Source: Lepeophtheirus salmonis
Lineage: Eukaryota > Arthropoda > Copepoda > Siphonostomatoida > Caligidae
Assembly: GCF_016086655.4 (NCBI RefSeq)
Contig: NC_052132.2
Location: forward strand, 18,788,805 to 18,852,804
Length of the DNA stretch: 64,000 nt
Direction: 5' to 3'
A program made the translations under genes and the position numbers. Below the pieces are notes generated by a model. The model did no database searches and was not told the origin of the DNA. It saw nothing but the letters and a program-made list of their open reading frames with translations. Below are positions 60,001-64,000 of this stretch, piece by piece (within the stretch, counting starts at the first letter, position 1; the number at the start of each line of letters is the position of its first letter).

Positions 60001-60659
60001 ATAGTTGTGCTACTTTTGCCTTTTTTCCAAGATATGGATGATATTTTTCTCTTTTTTTTTAAATATAAAATTCACTTTTCTTTTTAAATATTTCATTTTT
60101 GAACATAAATTACTAAACAAAAATATTTTATCTATCATTTGACGAAATTGTATAAATTATAATAGCATTAACCATCTATGCGACATTTAATCCTTTATTT
60201 CTATGGACATAATAATAGCATCTTTTTTAATTCAAATAAGTTAAATTTTTCTCTAGGACTGGATAAAAATATTTTTTTAAATTTTGAATTGTAGTTTTAT
60301 GTATGTGCAACAACTTCTATTAATATTTTGTGTTTTGTTTTCTACGTATTTTTTGAAATACAAAAATAAGTAACATTAATTATGTATTATTTCATTCTCG
60401 AATAACCGTATTCACTCTCGAAAAGGTACCTTTAGCGCTTGTTTGAAACCAAAATGTCACATCTATCATCTGACGAAATGGCATAAACATGACATTAACC
60501 CTCCATGCGATATTTAAACATTTTATTTGAAATTGATAACTAATAAGTATTAAGCTAACAAGATTCAATTCATAACATAACTATACCCCTACAACAGCTG
60601 ACTCAATATTCACTACATCAGCATCATCAACTAAAACATTGTCACTCTATATATTATCT
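57051..60659. other. intergenic DNA, with a G+C-richer stretch at 57.1-58.0 kb
   Basis: About 57100-58020 is less A+T-rich than its surroundings, has TATATAA at 57235 and an AG run at 57758-57771. Open frames occur on both strands (57195-57380 minus, 57373-57573 plus) without family features. It could be a promoter with a 5' untranslated exon, but no coding continuation is visible. The remainder shows nothing. Confidence 0.35.
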
Positions 60660-60790
60660 CGTGAGCGAAATTTTAGGCGATTTTTTTTGCCGAGTGACAT
60701 TTCACCGGAGTACAATTTTGCCAAAGGATAATTTGTCGATTGTTCATTTGCCGAAGGACTATTTGGAACAAATGGGCAAAACTGATAAAT
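60660..60790. repeat. degenerate short tandem repeat (TTTGCCGA-like)
   Basis: Loosely repeated phrases TTTTGCCGAGTGACATTTC, TTTTGCCAAAGGATAATTTG and TTTGCCGAAGGACTATTTGG give a period of roughly 28-31 bases. This kind of degenerate array is common in arthropod DNA. Confidence 0.5.
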
Positions 60791-61736
60791 AAATAATAAA
60801 TTTATTGATATATACGATGCATATTTTAATTCAATTTAAAATTATATTATGATAAATAAGTAGTGTTCCTATTCTATATAGGAGAGAGTGAGTATACTTG
60901 TTACGGAGGAGACATGTTACACTGCCAATAGCTTTAAAATGTAAAGTTATCTGACCACCCATTCTTATGTCTTCCTTTGTTCATCAAATCAACATAAACC
61001 CCGGGTTGCCTAATGCTTACATATAGAGAATTTCGACATTGAAATTTTTGATACTGAAAGTAAACATTTTAGGTAAGTGTTTATAGATATATATTTCTAT
61101 TACGAAACATGAGATTTTAATTTTATTTTATTAAATATCTTAGTCTAGCATGTTGTTCAATTAGTTACCATTTTTTTTTTGTGTGTAATTTCATGATATA
61201 CTTTAATTATCAATCACAGTAAATAGTAAAAAAAATATTTTTTTAATTTTATTTTGAAGTATCCCTGTTGCTGTAAATGTTTTATTTGTTTATCTCATAC
61301 ATGTAATTATAAGTATTTACTTTATGCTGACAAACTGTAATAAAAAGTAAAATAAATGTTTGACTATAATAAATTACAGTTTTTATATGTTTCATCCTGT
61401 TGTAACATGTCTAATCCTATCCTGTACTGGTGTATCAAGTATCCTACTTTTGGTTGGTTTCGAAAACACCAATAAACGGTTATTAAATATTGCACTACAT
61501 CAAAAATACTCTGGAAATATCTGTATTAGGTAACTACCTACGTCAAGTTGTCCGAGCGTTGAATTATCTTTTAAATTGTGAAACTTATGACAATTTAAAC
61601 AAAAAATTACTTGTGTCACATGTATCCTCACTCTCCTCTTTGTCATATAGGTAAATTATTGAGTGTTCTTTTGTAGAAAAATATTTTATAAATTTATTAA
61701 TGAACATTATATAAGTATAATACAGTAGTGGTTCAC
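60791..61736. other. intergenic DNA
   Basis: No signal is recognised. Confidence 0.45.
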
Positions 61737-61930
61737 TTTAAAATAATATTGGTAGACAAAATTGTTAGGTGGTAAAATTGTCGTGTACATTATCATGGTG
61801 AGACAAAATTGTTGTGGTAATATTATTGTGAAGCAAAATCACTGTAAATAATATAATTGTGAGTAATTTCATGGTAAGACATTATTATCGTGTGCAATTT
61901 CATTGATTTAATATTATATTCGCACGATAA
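61737..61930. repeat. degenerate short tandem repeat (ACAAAATTGT-like)
   Basis: Variants of GACAAAATTGTTGTGGTAA recur every 30-40 bases, with drifting sequence (AAAATTGTCGTG, AAAATCACTGTAA, AATTTCATGGTAAGAC). Confidence 0.5.
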
Positions 61931-61976
61931 AATTATTGATTGATGAAGAAACTTGACATGAAAAATTTAATATCCC

Positions 61977-62305
61977 CAGCCAACAGGTGAAGCGCTGGGC
62001 CTCAAAGCAGTTTAAACTCCACCACTGCCGCGTGTTTCAGCATTTAGGACCCTTTTATAATATGCTATAACAAACCCCGAACCAAAGGTTGTACAGGTGA
62101 ACGGCTACGGCCGAGGTAGGTCAAATTCCCTCATCTCGGATTCTCTAAGCATCAAACCACCCTTTAATATAAAAAATACACTCCATCCCTCAGCTTGTAG
62201 AGTTGAACTATAGGGCCTCAAAGCCGTTCAAACTCCACTAGCGCTGCATTTCTAAGTAGCAAGGCCCCTTCTAATATGTTATGACACATTCCCGGCCCAC
62301 GGGTT
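61977..62305 (+). repeat. about 107 bp tandem array, three units, forward
   Basis: TAATAT landmarks at 62058, 62165 and 62272 are 107 bases apart. Units share GGCCTCAAAGC-GTT-AAACTCCAC, a CTAAGCA/TTTAGG stretch and ACCC/GCCC-CTTCTAATATG-TATGACA. The array is richer in G+C than its surroundings. Confidence 0.85.
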
Positions 62306-62464
62306 GTGCACTGTATACTTCTAAGCAAGTATTTTGTACTTTTTTGTGCAGTGTTTATGTGATGTATGGTGTTAATTGGAAATTTATATACTTAGAAATA
62401 TAATGAGTATGTTATTGCCTATTGACTGATGAAGTATTATACATATCTTCATTATGTATAATGA

Positions 62465-62760
62465 ATAGGAGGGGGGTAGATTCTGCAAGCACCGTAGTCC
62501 GGGTGTATCATCACATATTAGAAGAGGTTCTTGATGCTTAAAATACGGTGGTCTGTAGAGTTTAAAGGGCCTTTTGGTCCAGCACTTCCCTGTATAGCCT
62601 GATGGATATTAGAAGGATTCCTTGATGCTCAGGAATGTGACGCCGAAGAATTTAACCTGCCTCAGGGCACAACAGCTAATGTACATAACCTGTGGGTTGG
62701 GATGTATCACAGCATATTAGTAGGAGTCCTTGGTACTTGAACATGAATCGACGGTGGATT
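62465..62760 (-). repeat. about 107 bp tandem array, three units, inverted
   Basis: Reverse-complement relatives of the 61977-62305 units, with ATATTA landmarks at 62515, 62606 and 62714. They carry TATCACAGCATATTAGTAGG, GTCCTTGGT and GGGCC. About 160 bases separate the two opposed arrays. Confidence 0.8.
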
Positions 62761-64000
62761 AGAAATACAAACTACTTTATTGTGCTTATAAAATGATCAT
62801 TAATAAATATAAAAATATTTTTCTGCAGAAAAACACTCATTAATTTACCTATATATCAACAATACCTATTTATCATACTATGGAACTAAAATATGTAATC
62901 GTATATATCAATAAATTTACCTTTCTCTAATTATTCTACTTTTCTCTACACTAATCGATAAAAAAAGGTAAAAATTTAGTCAATTGATAGGGATTTATTG
63001 AAAATTTGTCCTCTTGATTTAGTAAAAATAAAAAATATGAGGCCCTAAGATTGTGTCACCTCCAACTATGATGCACGTTATGACGTCATTGAAAACTTTC
63101 TATAATATATTAAGCATATTTAGCTTCGCATGTTCTTTGACGTCATAGATTGCATCATAAACGGATATTTTATTTCCTTTTTAAAAAAGATCCAATTTTG
63201 TAAGAAACAAACAGAATTAACCATTTTTATCCAGAAAAATAAATAAAAAGAGATTAAAAATTTATAATTTCTTTTGAATTGGAAACCCTCAATGGGTCCA
63301 GGGTAACCATTTCTTAAGGTTTTTTTAACCTTAAATGATATTATAGACCCTTTCAAATGTAGTGTTTAAGTATAATTTATTTTCAAATAGCTTAAATCTT
63401 ACATTAGGTCCTATTTATGGCCAACCCCACCTTCAATAAAATAAAACGGAATCTACAATTTAAAAATTATCTTTTTCTCTGCTCTTGAAACCTTTGTACG
63501 AGAATGAAAATAAATAAAATAGTCCGCTTGCACTTTGGTTGAACATTTTTACCGAGATCTCAATCGTTAATTTGAAAAAAAAAATCCTCGACCAATCAGT
63601 TATCGGTTTGAAACAATAATTGGTATCAGTCCCAAAAATTCATATCGATCGATAAGAGATATTGTAGGAGATTAAATACCACGAAAAGATATACATTTGC
63701 AAACCACGACGTTATCACAATACGTCCTATCTATTTTATTGTATGTTGTCGATGTTTCTACTTCTTTTCCTCTTTTCAGTATAGTCGTAAAAAATATGTT
63801 TTTTTTGCGTACTCTATGACAATGTAAAAATATAATAAAAATGATTTGTAATTGTAGCCTGAGCAGAGTTTTTTTTTTTTTTACAAAGCTGTTATCGTTA
63901 TGATGTTATCTTGAGGAGAGACCCTGTAAATATAAAGTAGGTACTAGTAATACTAAGTACTTGTTGGGCTCGGAGTAGAATTGAGAATCGACATTGGAGT
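62761..64000. other. intergenic DNA
   Basis: No gene or repeat is recognised. There is a T run at about 63870-63882. Confidence 0.45.

Overview
This is an A+T-rich eukaryotic nuclear window with no gene that I can defend as intact and functional. What it holds is a dense collection of broken transposons, tandem arrays, long inverted repeats and a segmental duplication. The eukaryotic signs are a replication-type histone H2A pseudogene followed by a histone-like 3' stem-loop, tRNA-Ser(AGA) remnants with Pol III boxes, AATAAA signals, and relics of mariner, Tc1/mariner-like, hAT, piggyBac, LINE and KRBA2-type integrase elements. The mix resembles parasitic copepod genomes such as sea lice. That host assignment is an inference; nothing in the window fixes the species.

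Layout. 0.7-3.6 kb: three mariner relics and a LINE ORF2 tail. 5.3-6.5 kb: the H2A pseudogene with its stem-loop, then a hAT transposase C-terminus. 8.6-8.9 kb: a Tc1/mariner-like C-terminus. 10.6 kb: a tRNA-like remnant. 11-33.5 kb: a mosaic of repeats containing a 1.57 kb block present twice about 10.5 kb apart, a roughly 1.12 kb tandem unit, a 3.7-3.9 kb direct duplication offset by about 14.66 kb, arrays of 173, 223, about 830 and about 507 bp, and one palindrome about 3.3 kb across. A hairpin with a TGACGTCA site in each arm occurs four times intact and once as a half copy. 33.5-34.2 kb: a 381 bp tandem repeat carrying the 5' part of tRNA-Ser with a perfect A box; another copy lies in the opposite orientation at 51.5 kb beside the 3' part of tRNA-Ser. 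35.6-41 kb: two inverted piggyBac fragments flanking a LINE ORF1/Gag-like relic. 42.4-45 kb: an integrase relic and a ZBED5-like hAT relic, both on the minus strand. 47.7-51.5 kb: a 0.4 kb inverted repeat enclosing about 3 kb. 53.6-54.0 kb: the best unassigned coding relic, about 150 codons with one stop. 57 kb: a 22 bp-arm palindrome. 62-62.8 kb: two opposed arrays of a roughly 107 bp unit.

The genes do not work together as a pathway. The shared themes are transposon decay and amplification of hairpin-forming repeats. The most unusual structure is the 23.5-28.6 kb region, where hairpin units are both tandemly repeated and folded into large palindromes. All identities were judged by eye, without alignment or database search.
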